DNA of 64,000 bases from assembly GCA_963169645.1 (NCBI GenBank), contig CAUJCO010000014.1:67001-131000 (forward strand), given 5' to 3'. Positions 52,705 to 60,808 of the stretch are shown one piece after another. The DNA is from Bacteroidota bacterium (lineage in GTDB: Bacteria; Bacteroidota; Bacteroidia; Chitinophagales; JADIYW01). The position numbers and the translations under genes were made by a program. The first letter of the stretch is position 1; each line of letters begins with the position of its first letter. The notes under the pieces are model-generated. The model saw only the letters and a program-made list of their open reading frames with translations, had not been told where the DNA came from and ran no database searches.

Positions 52705-54792
52705 CTAACGAATAGTATATCCGGCTTGAACATCGGATGCATTTACGAAATACAATTTACCATTGGCATCTTCTGCCATCAATATCATTCCGTTGCTTTC
52801 TATTCCACGCAATTTTCTGGGTGCAAGATTAACCAACACTGCTACATTTTTACCAATAATTTCTTCCGGTTGAAAATGTGTTGCTATGCCGGAAACAATA
52901 GTGCGTTGCTCTATTCCAATATCCACCAATAACTTCAATAATTTATCTGCTTTGGGTACGCGTTCTGCCGCTACAATTACGCCTGTTCTGATATCTAATT
53001 TGGAGAAATCATCGTATTGAATTTCTGGTTTCAATGGCAGGAATTCTGAGTTAGAAACTTCCGTCACATCTATGTCCGAAGCAAGCTGTTGATTAGACTG
53101 TTTGCTTTTATTCAATTTTTCTATTTGAAATGCTATTTGTTCATCTGTTATTTTTTCAAATAAAATTTGGGATGGAAGGATAGTATCCTTAAACGCATTA
53201 AACTGTGTTCGTATTTTTGCACTTGTTTGTGGCAATAAAGGTGCAAATACATCCGATAAAATTTTACAAATTTGTACGGCAACTGCCATAATTTCTTCGG
53301 CTCTTTGTGCATCTGTTTTTATTAATTTCCAAGGTTCGTTATCACCTAAAAATTTATTTCCTACAGATGAAATTTGCAAAGCAAATTGTAACGCTTCTTT
53401 AAATCGGAATGCAGAAATAGATGCATTCACTTTAGATGTTAATGCATTAATTTCATCAAAAATAGCTTGATCTTTTTCATTTATTTTTGATGGAATTTTT
53501 CCATCATAGAATTTATGCGTTAACACAGCAACTCTATTTACAAAATTGCCCACATTGGCGGCCAACTCATTATTCACTCTACTTTGAAAATCTTTCCACG
53601 TAAATTCAGCATCTTTATTTTCCGGCATATTGGCAATTAAGCAATACCGTAACTCATCTTCTTTTCCCGGAAATTCTGCTAAATATTCGTGTAGCCAAAC
53701 AGCCCAATTTCTTGAAGTAGAAATCTTATCGCCTTCCAAATTCATAAACTCATTCGCAGGTACATTGCTTGGCAAAATGTAATTCTCATGTGCTTTTAAA
53801 ATTGCCGGAAATGTAATGCAATGAAATACGATATTATCTTTTCCTATAAAATGCACCAACTGTGTTGACGCATCTTTCCAATATTTTTCCCAATCGTTTT
53901 CTGTACAATTTTCAAAACTTCGATGTTGATAGGAAAACTGATGTAGTTTAGTCGCTTTCTCTAAAAACAATTGTTTCGTAGCTGAAATATATCCAATTGG
54001 TGCATCTAACCACACATACAATACTTTCCCTTCACTGCCATTTATTTCTTGCGGAACCGGAATACCCCAATTTAAATCACGTGTCATGGCACGTGGTTTC
54101 AACCCATCATTTAACCAACTTTTACATTGGCCTATTACATGTGCTTTCCAATTATTTTGCTCTGCTGTTTGCTCCAGCCAATTTTTTATTTCTTCTTGTT
54201 GGGCATCTAATTTTAGGAACCAATGTTTAGTTTTTTTCAAAACCGGTGTGGAGTTGGTTAATGTAGATTTGGGTTGAATTAAATCTGTTGGATTTAATGA
54301 AGAACCACATTTTTCACATTGATCGCCGTATGCATTTGTATTGCTACATTTTGGACAAGTACCCATGATATATCTATCTGCTAAGAACTGTTTTGCTTCT
54401 TCATCAAAATATTGTTCACTCTCTATTATCTCAAATGCTTTTTTATCATTCAAAACTCTAAAAAAATCTTGCGAGGTATTGTAGTGAATTTTTTCTGAAG
54501 TACGATGATAGATATCAAATGAAATTCCAAATTTCTCAAAGCTATCGCGGATAATTTGATGGTATTTATCCACTATTTCTTGTGGTGATGTATTTTCTTT
54601 TTTGGCTTTAATGGTGATGGCGGCTCCGTGTTCATCGCTACCACAAACAAAAATGACATCTTTTCCTTGTAATCTTAAATAACGTACATAAATATCTGCG
54701 GCAATATAAGCACCGGCTAAGTGCCCGATATGCAATGGTCCATTGGCATACGGCAAAGCTGCTGTAACGGTATATCTTTTTGGCTCTGTCAT
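52705..54792 (-). CDS. metG: Methionyl-tRNA synthetase with C-terminal tRNA-binding domain
   Basis: A 695-residue MetRS from ATG 54792. The HIGH motif appears in PYANGPLHIGHLAGAYI, the zinc knuckle in CPKCSNTNAYGDQCEKCGSS, and the KMSKS-equivalent reads GDKISTSRNWAV. After the anticodon-binding domain comes an EMAP-II/Trbp111-like domain starting FSKLDIRTGVIVAAERVPKA. This is the MetG1 form with a fused dimerisation/tRNA-binding module. A 25-residue N-terminal extension to 54867 is not credible: the -7 element TATATTTG lies at 54804-54797, inside it. The 5' leader is then almost absent. Confidence 0.96.
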   Translation of the reverse strand: MTEPKRYTVTAALPYANGPLHIGHLAGAYIAADIYVRYLRLQGKDVIFVCGSDEHGAAITIKAKKENTSPQEIVDKYHQIIRDSFEKFGISFDIYHRTSEKIHYNTSQDFFRVLNDKKAFEIIESEQYFDEEAKQFLADRYIMGTCPKCSNTNAYGDQCEKCGSSLNPTDLIQPKSTLTNSTPVLKKTKHWFLKLDAQQEEIKNWLEQTAEQNNWKAHVIGQCKSWLNDGLKPRAMTRDLNWGIPVPQEINGSEGKVLYVWLDAPIGYISATKQLFLEKATKLHQFSYQHRSFENCTENDWEKYWKDASTQLVHFIGKDNIVFHCITFPAILKAHENYILPSNVPANEFMNLEGDKISTSRNWAVWLHEYLAEFPGKEDELRYCLIANMPENKDAEFTWKDFQSRVNNELAANVGNFVNRVAVLTHKFYDGKIPSKINEKDQAIFDEINALTSKVNASISAFRFKEALQFALQISSVGNKFLGDNEPWKLIKTDAQRAEEIMAVAVQICKILSDVFAPLLPQTSAKIRTQFNAFKDTILPSQILFEKITDEQIAFQIEKLNKSKQSNQQLASDIDVTEVSNSEFLPLKPEIQYDDFSKLDIRTGVIVAAERVPKADKLLKLLVDIGIEQRTIVSGIATHFQPEEIIGKNVAVLVNLAPRKLRGIESNGMILMAEDANGKLYFVNASDVQAGYTIR

Positions 54793-54796
54793 GGTG

Positions 54797-54804
54797 CAAA
54801 TATA
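54797..54804 (-). promoter_or_regulatory. metG: -7 element TATATTTG of metG
   Basis: An exact TAnnTTTG match on the minus strand, 5 nt before the metG ATG. Confidence 0.55.
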
Positions 54805-54879
54805 ACAATTACAAATGAGTGATATGTGAATCCGGTATTTGAATATATTATTACGTCCGTTTTTCATTAATTTTACCGC

Positions 54880-55776
54880 ATGATACGACCAGCATTTCTG
54901 AAAGAAGGCGATACGATTGGTATTACTTGTCCGGCGCGAAAAATTTCATTAGCAGAAATTCAACCGGCTATTGATATTTTAAAATCGTGGAACTTAAACG
55001 TACTCATTGGCGATACTATTGGAAAAGAAGACCACCAATATGGCGGAACCGATGCCGAACGACAATCGGATATGCAACGCATGCTCAACAATCCAAACAT
55101 CAAAGCTATTATGGCCGCACGCGGTGGTTATGGCACTGTTCGCATAATGGACAATTTGGATTTTAGAGCATTTTTAGACAACCCTAAATGGCTGATTGGG
55201 TTTTCGGATATTACTTATTTTCACGCACAACTAAGTTGTAATATTGGCATAGAAAGTTTGCATGCCATTATGCCTATTACTTTCCCAACCAGTACGCAAG
55301 CGGCTTTAATGTCGTTAAAAGATGCTCTATTTGGAAAATCTTTGCATTATACATTCGAGACACATCCGTTTAATAGAAATGGAATGATGCAAGGTGAAAT
55401 TATCGGTGGAAATTTATCTATTTTATATTCCATTTTAGGTACAAAAACTATCTTGGATACTACTAAAAAAATCTTATTAATAGAAGATTTAGATGAGTAT
55501 TTATATCATATAGATAGAATGCTATTGGCTTTGAAACGCGCCGGAAAATTAAAGCATTTAGCCGGGTTAATTGTTGGCGGCATGACCGAAATGAAAGACA
55601 ATACTATTCCATTTGGAAAAACAGCGGAAGAAATTATTCAAGAACATGTTGCTGCATACGACTATCCGGTTTGTTATCAGTTTCCGAGTGGTCATATATC
55701 GGATAATAGAGCATTGATTATGGGCAGGCACGCAAGTGTTGCTGTCGGACAAATCGTAGAATTTAAGCAAGCTTAA
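54880..55776 (+). CDS. LD-carboxypeptidase (S66 family)
   Basis: A 298-residue muramoyltetrapeptide carboxypeptidase of the LdcA family, which recycles peptidoglycan by removing the terminal D-Ala from L-Ala-D-Glu-Dap-D-Ala. Motifs are the start IRPAFLKEGDTIGITCPAR, AIMAARGGYGTVRIMD, the nucleophile serine in GFSDITYFHAQL, the glutamate in LLIEDLDEYLYHIDRML, and the C-terminal FPSGHISDN with catalytic His. No signal peptide, so cytosolic like LdcA. Divergent from metG; a lipoprotein gene follows on the same strand. Confidence 0.93.
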   Translation: MIRPAFLKEGDTIGITCPARKISLAEIQPAIDILKSWNLNVLIGDTIGKEDHQYGGTDAERQSDMQRMLNNPNIKAIMAARGGYGTVRIMDNLDFRAFLDNPKWLIGFSDITYFHAQLSCNIGIESLHAIMPITFPTSTQAALMSLKDALFGKSLHYTFETHPFNRNGMMQGEIIGGNLSILYSILGTKTILDTTKKILLIEDLDEYLYHIDRMLLALKRAGKLKHLAGLIVGGMTEMKDNTIPFGKTAEEIIQEHVAAYDYPVCYQFPSGHISDNRALIMGRHASVAVGQIVEFKQA

Positions 55777-55844
55777 AAATCATATTAAAAGATTAGCATC
55801 TTTTTTGTGCAATAAATTTTAATCTATTTTTCAATAATAATACG

Positions 55845-56255
55845 ATGCGTATGAAACCATTTTTTTTAATTATCGGTATGCTATTGATTACTGTTTCATT
55901 TGCCTGTGGTAAAAAGAAAAGAAAGCAACAAAATATGGCTCTGCCAGATTCTGTTTGGATGCAGTACGAAGAAACAAAATGCCAAAATCCGTGGCAATTG
56001 AACTGGTTTACAAAGCCTACAGAAGAGCAATTACGAGGTGCCGTGAAAAGCCAAATTGAAAAACAAGAAATAAAAATATTGGAAATTCGCTCTACATACG
56101 ATGATGGTATGATTTCCTGTGATGCGTGCACTTGCCCAAACGGACGAACGTATTATGTGCTTGTACATTCGGGTGCCGTTGCTACTTTAGAGGCACTACA
56201 TTTTTATAAGACAACAAATGTTCCGGAAGCAAATAATCCGGACAAAACAAGGTGA
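55845..56255 (+). CDS. Small lipoprotein of unknown function
   Basis: A 136-residue predicted lipoprotein (MRMKPFFLIIGMLLITVSFAC; Cys21 lipidated, or Cys19 from Met3). The mature part begins with a basic GKKKRKQQ stretch. It has a conserved-looking core (MQYEETKCQNPWQLNWF) with paired cysteines (CDACTCPNG) near residue 87-92. I do not recognise a family. It is probably co-transcribed with the S66 peptidase, 68 nt upstream, and converges on the HIT gene. Confidence 0.72.
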   Translation: MRMKPFFLIIGMLLITVSFACGKKKRKQQNMALPDSVWMQYEETKCQNPWQLNWFTKPTEEQLRGAVKSQIEKQEIKILEIRSTYDDGMISCDACTCPNGRTYYVLVHSGAVATLEALHFYKTTNVPEANNPDKTR

Positions 56256-56294
56256 TGTTTCTTAAATTTTAGAAAAAGAGAGAATGGAAATAAT

Positions 56295-56681
56295 TTAAAG
56301 CTGTGCTTTGATTTTATCTGCTATTTCTTGCATTACTTCTTTGGGAATTTCTTTTGCTTTTCTGAAATCCAAATCGTGTACCGAATTAATAGGAGATAAA
56401 TGAATGTGCGTATGTGGCACTTCTAAACCAATAACGGCAATTCCGATGCGTTCGCACGGAATTGCCTTTTTTATAGCTATAGCAATTTTTTTGGCAAAGA
56501 CAATCAAACCTTGCAGTTCATCGTCTTCCAAATCAAAAATATAGTCAGTTTCTTTTTTGGGAATCACTAAAGTATGACCGGCACTTAATGGACGAATATC
56601 CAAGAACGCAAAATATTTTTCGTCCTCAGCTATTTTATAGCAAGGAATTTCGCCGAGTATGATTTTAGTGAAAATAGTCAT
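56295..56681 (-). CDS. HIT family protein
   Basis: A 128-residue HIT hydrolase, full length. The histidine triad is VPHTHIHLSPI. FLDIRPLSAGHTLVIPKK is also conserved and the N-terminal IFTKIILGEIPCYKIAEDE matches Hint-type proteins. These cleave nucleoside phosphoramidates or adenylated compounds. It follows greA by 14 nt on the same strand and may be co-transcribed. Confidence 0.93.
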   Translation of the reverse strand: MTIFTKIILGEIPCYKIAEDEKYFAFLDIRPLSAGHTLVIPKKETDYIFDLEDDELQGLIVFAKKIAIAIKKAIPCERIGIAVIGLEVPHTHIHLSPINSVHDLDFRKAKEIPKEVMQEIADKIKAQL

Positions 56682-56695
56682 CCTATAAAAAGTAA

Positions 56696-57169
56696 TTAAA
56701 CAAAAATATCTAACACTTCCAATTCTAATGAACCAGCCGGAATTTGAACGGAAACTGTTTCACCTACCGTTTTTCCTAATAAAGCGGACCCGATTGGTGA
56801 TTTGACCGAAATTTTCGATTGTTTTAAGTCGGCTTCTGTTTCAGAAACTAGATGATACGTGAATTCTTTTTTTAATTTCACGTTGCGAACCTTCACTTTA
56901 GACAATACGAATACTTTAGACGTATCTATAGTAGATGTATCTAACACGCGCGCATTTCCGATATCTGTTTGTAATTGAGTAATGCGCAACTCTAACAAAC
57001 CTTGTGCCTCTTTGGCGGCATCATATTCTGCATTTTCTGATAAATCTCCTTTTTCTCTTGCTTCAGCAATAGCTTTTGAAGCGTTCGGACGCTCTACGGC
57101 AATTAAATGAGCTAACTCTTCTTTCATTTTTGCCATTCCTTCTTCTGTAACATAAACTACGTTGTTCAT
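56696..57169 (-). CDS. greA: Transcription elongation factor GreA
   Basis: A 157-residue GreA from ATG 57169, the usual size. The N-terminal coiled coil begins VVYVTEEGMAKMKEELAHL and carries the acidic tip (EKGDLSENAEYDAAKEAQ). The C-terminal domain has FVLSKVKVRNVKLKKE and the ISVKSPIGSALLGKTVGE signature. GreA rescues backtracked RNA polymerase by stimulating transcript cleavage. A GTG extension to 57202 would run through the leader hairpin, so 57169 is preferred. A hairpin with a U tract lies 18 nt before the start codon (see leader feature). Confidence 0.97.
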   Translation of the reverse strand: MNNVVYVTEEGMAKMKEELAHLIAVERPNASKAIAEAREKGDLSENAEYDAAKEAQGLLELRITQLQTDIGNARVLDTSTIDTSKVFVLSKVKVRNVKLKKEFTYHLVSETEADLKQSKISVKSPIGSALLGKTVGETVSVQIPAGSLELEVLDIFV

Positions 57170-57187
57170 AATATGTATTTTAATATG

Positions 57188-57221
57188 AAAAAAAAGAGAC
57201 ACGCCCCGAAAGAGACGTGCC
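57188..57221 (-). promoter_or_regulatory. greA leader hairpin with U8 tract, candidate attenuator
   Basis: On the minus strand a 10-bp stem (57221-57212 with 57207-57198, including three G-U pairs in RNA) encloses loop TTTC. Two nucleotides later come eight T (57195-57188), and greA starts 18 nt further on. The promoter TATATTTG at 57237-57230 puts the transcription start at about 57223, so the hairpin is at the very 5' end of the greA message. Architecture matches a promoter-proximal terminator. Confidence 0.7.
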
Positions 57222-57229
57222 TTGAACTA

Positions 57230-57260
57230 CAAATATACCAATCTTTTTTGAAATAAGCAA
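57230..57260 (-). promoter_or_regulatory. greA: greA promoter
   Basis: TATATTTG (57237-57230) with TTG 20 nt upstream (57260-57258), the ideal Bacteroidota spacing. Start point expected near 57223. Confidence 0.72.
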
Positions 57261-57589
57261 CTTTTAACACTTTTAAAGGTTCATTGCTTGTTCCAAAAGC
57301 ATCTTATATTTCTACCTCATTTTAGTAATCAACAATTAAATCCTAAAGAAAGTTCAATCCATGAAAAGTAATAACATTACAAACCAGCTTTTTTTGATGT
57401 GTTGTGCCGTTTATTATAATATTCATTTTCTTATTTAATTGATTGTCGTGTTGAACATTTTTGCCACTTTTTATTAGTCAAAAAACGTGTTGCACTTTTA
57501 TTCATTTCGTTTCTTTGCGTTTATATTTTGTTACATCGAAATTCAAACCGCACAACAGATTATTCTATTAAAAAGAGTATTTTTATAGC
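57261..57589. other. Intergenic region between greA promoter and the membrane transferase gene
   Basis: About 330 bp with no credible ORF, tRNA or strong hairpin. It must hold the plus-strand promoter for the gene at 57590; TATATTTTG (one base longer than TAnnTTTG) near 57520 is a candidate. Nothing else was seen. Confidence 0.6.
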
Positions 57590-58942
57590 ATGAATACGTT
57601 TTTAGATGCATTTAAACTACCCAAAAAATTATGGTGGCTTTTATTTTTTTCACTCATCGTAAGGATTTTTGTTTTTATTCGGTTTGAACCTTGGGATGCA
57701 ACTGTTATCAAAAATCAAATTCTCATTTTCGACTCAATGGGTTACCACAATTTGGCATTGTGCATTAAAAATTATTTTACTTTCTGTGGCGATGCCTTTC
57801 GTACACCTGCATATCCATTTTTTGTTTCTATAGTGTATCAATTATTTGGTGATTATCCGTATGCAGCCATCTTTGTGCAAATATTCTTGAATTTATTTTC
57901 CATTGTGTTGATGTATAAAATTGGAAAAGAAGTATTCAGCGAAAAAGTTGGTTTCATTGCTGCACTTTTATTCTCATTGGATTTACATCACCTCATTTTT
58001 ATCTACCAAATTTTAACAGAAACCATATACACCACTGTATTTTTAATGGGATTGTTGTATTTCATAAAGGCTATCCAACAACATAAATTGAAATATTATA
58101 TTCTCACGGGAATAATTTATGGAATCAGTACTTTAATACGACCTATTTCGCAATATTACATTGCCGGTATTTTATTATTTACGTTGATGTGGTATTTTAA
58201 AGATTTAAGGATTGGAATTAAACATACGTTTGTAATTGGATTGGCATATTTTATTACCATTGCACCTTGGTGTTTACGAAACTATAATGAATACGGGCAT
58301 TTTGCCTTATCGAATATTAAAGGATACAATTTGCTTTTTTGGAATGCCAGCTATTACGAAGCCAAACGATTACAATTACCAATTGATACGGTGAATGCAC
58401 ATTTCAAAGAAGAATTATTAAAAATGGGTTGGCGACCGGATGCCAATCCATTTGAAAAAGAAAAATACGATGGTGCATTAGCCAATAAAATTTTAAAAGC
58501 ACATTTTGCAGATTATTTAAAAACACACTTAATTGGAACCGTAAAAATACATTTGAGTGTTGGCACGCACATACTCACCGAAGTACTGCACATTCCTGCA
58601 AAGAAATTTAGTGAAGAAGAAAAATATACCAATGGTGTATTTACGTTGGTGCAAAAATTTTTCCGTGAAAAAACCATTTATGAAGTAGGCTTAGGTGTGT
58701 TTGTTGGCACTATGCTTGCCCTAATTTACAGCTTTGCAATGTTGGGTATTTGGAAACTTATTAAAGAAAAACGGACTTTACTAATGTTGTTTTTATTAGG
58801 TTCGGCCGGATATTTTACCTTAATTAGTGGCATTATATCGTATGCAAGATACCGATTGCCAAGTATGCCATTTTATATTTTATTAGCAAGTTTCGGCGTT
58901 GCATGGTGGCTGGATAAAAGAGCCAACAAAGCAAAACAATAA
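57590..58942 (+). CDS. GT39-like polytopic membrane glycosyltransferase
   Basis: A 450-residue membrane protein with about eleven hydrophobic helices. The layout fits the PMT/ArnT (GT-C) group: a long first periplasmic loop, RTPAYPFFVSIVYQLFGDYPY, AALLFSLDLHHLIF, TGIIYGISTLIRP, then a later LFWNASYYEAKRL loop. These enzymes use polyprenyl-phosphate sugars to glycosylate proteins or lipids. The substrate is unknown. It is convergent with the dehydrogenase gene at 58944 with one base between stops. Confidence 0.78.
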   Translation: MNTFLDAFKLPKKLWWLLFFSLIVRIFVFIRFEPWDATVIKNQILIFDSMGYHNLALCIKNYFTFCGDAFRTPAYPFFVSIVYQLFGDYPYAAIFVQIFLNLFSIVLMYKIGKEVFSEKVGFIAALLFSLDLHHLIFIYQILTETIYTTVFLMGLLYFIKAIQQHKLKYYILTGIIYGISTLIRPISQYYIAGILLFTLMWYFKDLRIGIKHTFVIGLAYFITIAPWCLRNYNEYGHFALSNIKGYNLLFWNASYYEAKRLQLPIDTVNAHFKEELLKMGWRPDANPFEKEKYDGALANKILKAHFADYLKTHLIGTVKIHLSVGTHILTEVLHIPAKKFSEEEKYTNGVFTLVQKFFREKTIYEVGLGVFVGTMLALIYSFAMLGIWKLIKEKRTLLMLFLLGSAGYFTLISGIISYARYRLPSMPFYILLASFGVAWWLDKRANKAKQ

Positions 58943-58943
58943 G

Positions 58944-59876
58944 TTATAATTTGGATAAACACAACTCAATTTTATCCATTAAAATTTGTACCAATTTATA
59001 TTTGGATTCATGCGTCCATCCGGCAATGTGCGGTGTGGCTACCACATTAGGAAATGCCAATAATTGTTGATAGACTTCTACAGCATGTAGTTGATTTTTA
59101 TTGATAGGTTCATCTTCAAAAACATCTATACACAAACCACTTATCTGTTGTTGATTTAATGCTTGAATAATGGCATTCGTATCCAACACAGCACCGCGTG
59201 AAGTATTAATAACAATGGGCTTTTGGGTACATTGTTGCATAAAATCAGTATTGCAAAAATGATGTGTTTCCGCATTATAAGGAACGTGAAAACTGATGAC
59301 ATTGCATTGTTTTTTGATATCATCTAACGATACATTTTTCACAACATTATCTTTTGCTAAATGGTATTTATCATACACCAAAATATCTACTTCAAAACCA
59401 CGTAATTTTTTTGCAAATGCTTTTCCGGTGTGTCCATAGCCAATAATGCCAACCGTCTTGCCATCTAACTCAGCTCCTCTATTGGCTTCTCGTTGGAAGA
59501 TAGCCTGCTTTAGCTCTATATTTGATTTTGTGATGTTGTTCATTAAGCACAACAACATGGCCAAACTATGCTCACCAACGGCATTTCCATTTCCTTCCGG
59601 CGAATTGATGCAATATATATTCTTTTGTTGTGCATATTCGGTGTTTACATTTTCCATACCACTGCCCACACGGCCTATAATTTTTAACCGCACTGCTTTA
59701 TCTAATAAAGCAACATCCGCTTTGGTATAAGTAGTAATAATTAAGATATCGTATTTATGAATAATGGAAAGTAACGCTGCACGCTCAATATCTATTTTCA
59801 CATCCACCGTGAAGCCCAATGTTTCCATGCGTTGTTGTAAATACGGATGTATGTCTGCGGTAATTAAAACGTTCAT
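58944..59876 (-). CDS. D-2-hydroxyacid dehydrogenase (phosphoglycerate dehydrogenase-like)
   Basis: A 310-residue NAD-dependent 2-hydroxyacid dehydrogenase. The NAD motif is TVGIIGYGHTGKAFAKKL, the substrate Arg is in INTSRGAVLD, the acidic partner lies in VFEDEPINKNQ, and the catalytic histidine is in ATPHIAGWTHESK. GRVGSGMENVNTEYA precedes the cofactor domain. It lacks the C-terminal ACT domain of long SerA, so the substrate may be phosphoglycerate, glyoxylate/hydroxypyruvate or another 2-oxoacid. It is downstream of rsmA on the same strand (about 70 nt). Confidence 0.9.
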   Translation of the reverse strand: MNVLITADIHPYLQQRMETLGFTVDVKIDIERAALLSIIHKYDILIITTYTKADVALLDKAVRLKIIGRVGSGMENVNTEYAQQKNIYCINSPEGNGNAVGEHSLAMLLCLMNNITKSNIELKQAIFQREANRGAELDGKTVGIIGYGHTGKAFAKKLRGFEVDILVYDKYHLAKDNVVKNVSLDDIKKQCNVISFHVPYNAETHHFCNTDFMQQCTQKPIVINTSRGAVLDTNAIIQALNQQQISGLCIDVFEDEPINKNQLHAVEVYQQLLAFPNVVATPHIAGWTHESKYKLVQILMDKIELCLSKL

Positions 59877-59944
59877 TTTTCTCTTTTATGATTGATAATT
59901 TAAACAATAAAAAACAAGATGTGTCATTTGAAAAATATGACAGT

Positions 59945-60730
59945 TTATTTTTTATGATGTTCAATCTTTTTAGTGAGTTCAATAAAATCTTGTACACTTA
60001 ATTGTTCTGCTCTTTTTGTAAAAATTTCTTCTTGCAACATATCTTTTGGCACAATGCCACTCAAGCCGTTGCGTAGCATTTTACGACGTTGGTTAAATCC
60101 GGATTTTACTACATTTTTAAACAACTTAAAATCAAAATCAAGTTGGATGTTTTCTTTTCTTTTGAGTGATATAACACTGCTCATCACTTTAGGTGGTGGC
60201 GAAAAACTTTGTGGAGCAATATCAAACTCTAATGTAACATCATACAGTAATTGCGTAAATACACTGATAACTCCATATTCTTTTGTGCCGTGTGCTGATG
60301 CGATGCGTTCCGCCATTTCTTTTTGAAACATCCCAACCATAAACGGAATATTATCGTAATTATCCAATATTCTAAACACAATTTGCGATGAAATATTATA
60401 CGGAAAATTACCGACTATTGCAGTAGGTTGGTTTAACAATTGCCGCATATCTAATTTTAGGAAATCGGCATCTATAATTGTGAAGTGAGGAAATTTAGGT
60501 TGTATATTTTGTTGTAAAAAATCAATACATCTTTTGTCCACTTCTATGCTGGTGAGTGTCTCAAATTCCGGCAACAACACGTTGGTTAACGCGCCGGTTC
60601 CGGGACCAATTTCTATGATTTTCTCATCTTGACGTAATTCCTTAATAACGTGAACAATCTTATCTAACACTATTTTATCTGTTAAAAAGTGCTGACCATA
60701 CGATTTTAAGGCTGTCACAAAACCTGACAT
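59945..60730 (-). CDS. rsmA: 16S rRNA dimethyladenosine transferase
   Basis: A 261-residue RsmA (KsgA). It dimethylates two adjacent adenosines in the 3' hairpin of 16S rRNA. It has KSYGQHFLTDK, the AdoMet site EIGPGTGALTNVLL, the catalytic NFPYNISSQI, and QKEMAERI. FNQRRKMLRN is the C-terminal RNA-contact stretch. Length typical. It is divergent from the leucyl aminopeptidase gene. A TAGTTTTG (60780-60773, minus) may be its -7 element. Confidence 0.96.
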   Translation of the reverse strand: MSGFVTALKSYGQHFLTDKIVLDKIVHVIKELRQDEKIIEIGPGTGALTNVLLPEFETLTSIEVDKRCIDFLQQNIQPKFPHFTIIDADFLKLDMRQLLNQPTAIVGNFPYNISSQIVFRILDNYDNIPFMVGMFQKEMAERIASAHGTKEYGVISVFTQLLYDVTLEFDIAPQSFSPPPKVMSSVISLKRKENIQLDFDFKLFKNVVKSGFNQRRKMLRNGLSGIVPKDMLQEEIFTKRAEQLSVQDFIELTKKIEHHKK

Positions 60731-60808
60731 AATATCTTTTATTATTTATTACGAGAATTTAATTTTGAATTGCAAAACTATTAACTAAACGACCTAAAGA
60801 TATACAAT

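Noticed and set aside
57590-58942. Idea that the greA leader hairpin terminates the minus-strand dehydrogenase transcript
   Set aside because: That transcript would have to cross the whole plus-strand membrane protein gene as antisense. A consensus promoter directly before the hairpin gives a simpler explanation.
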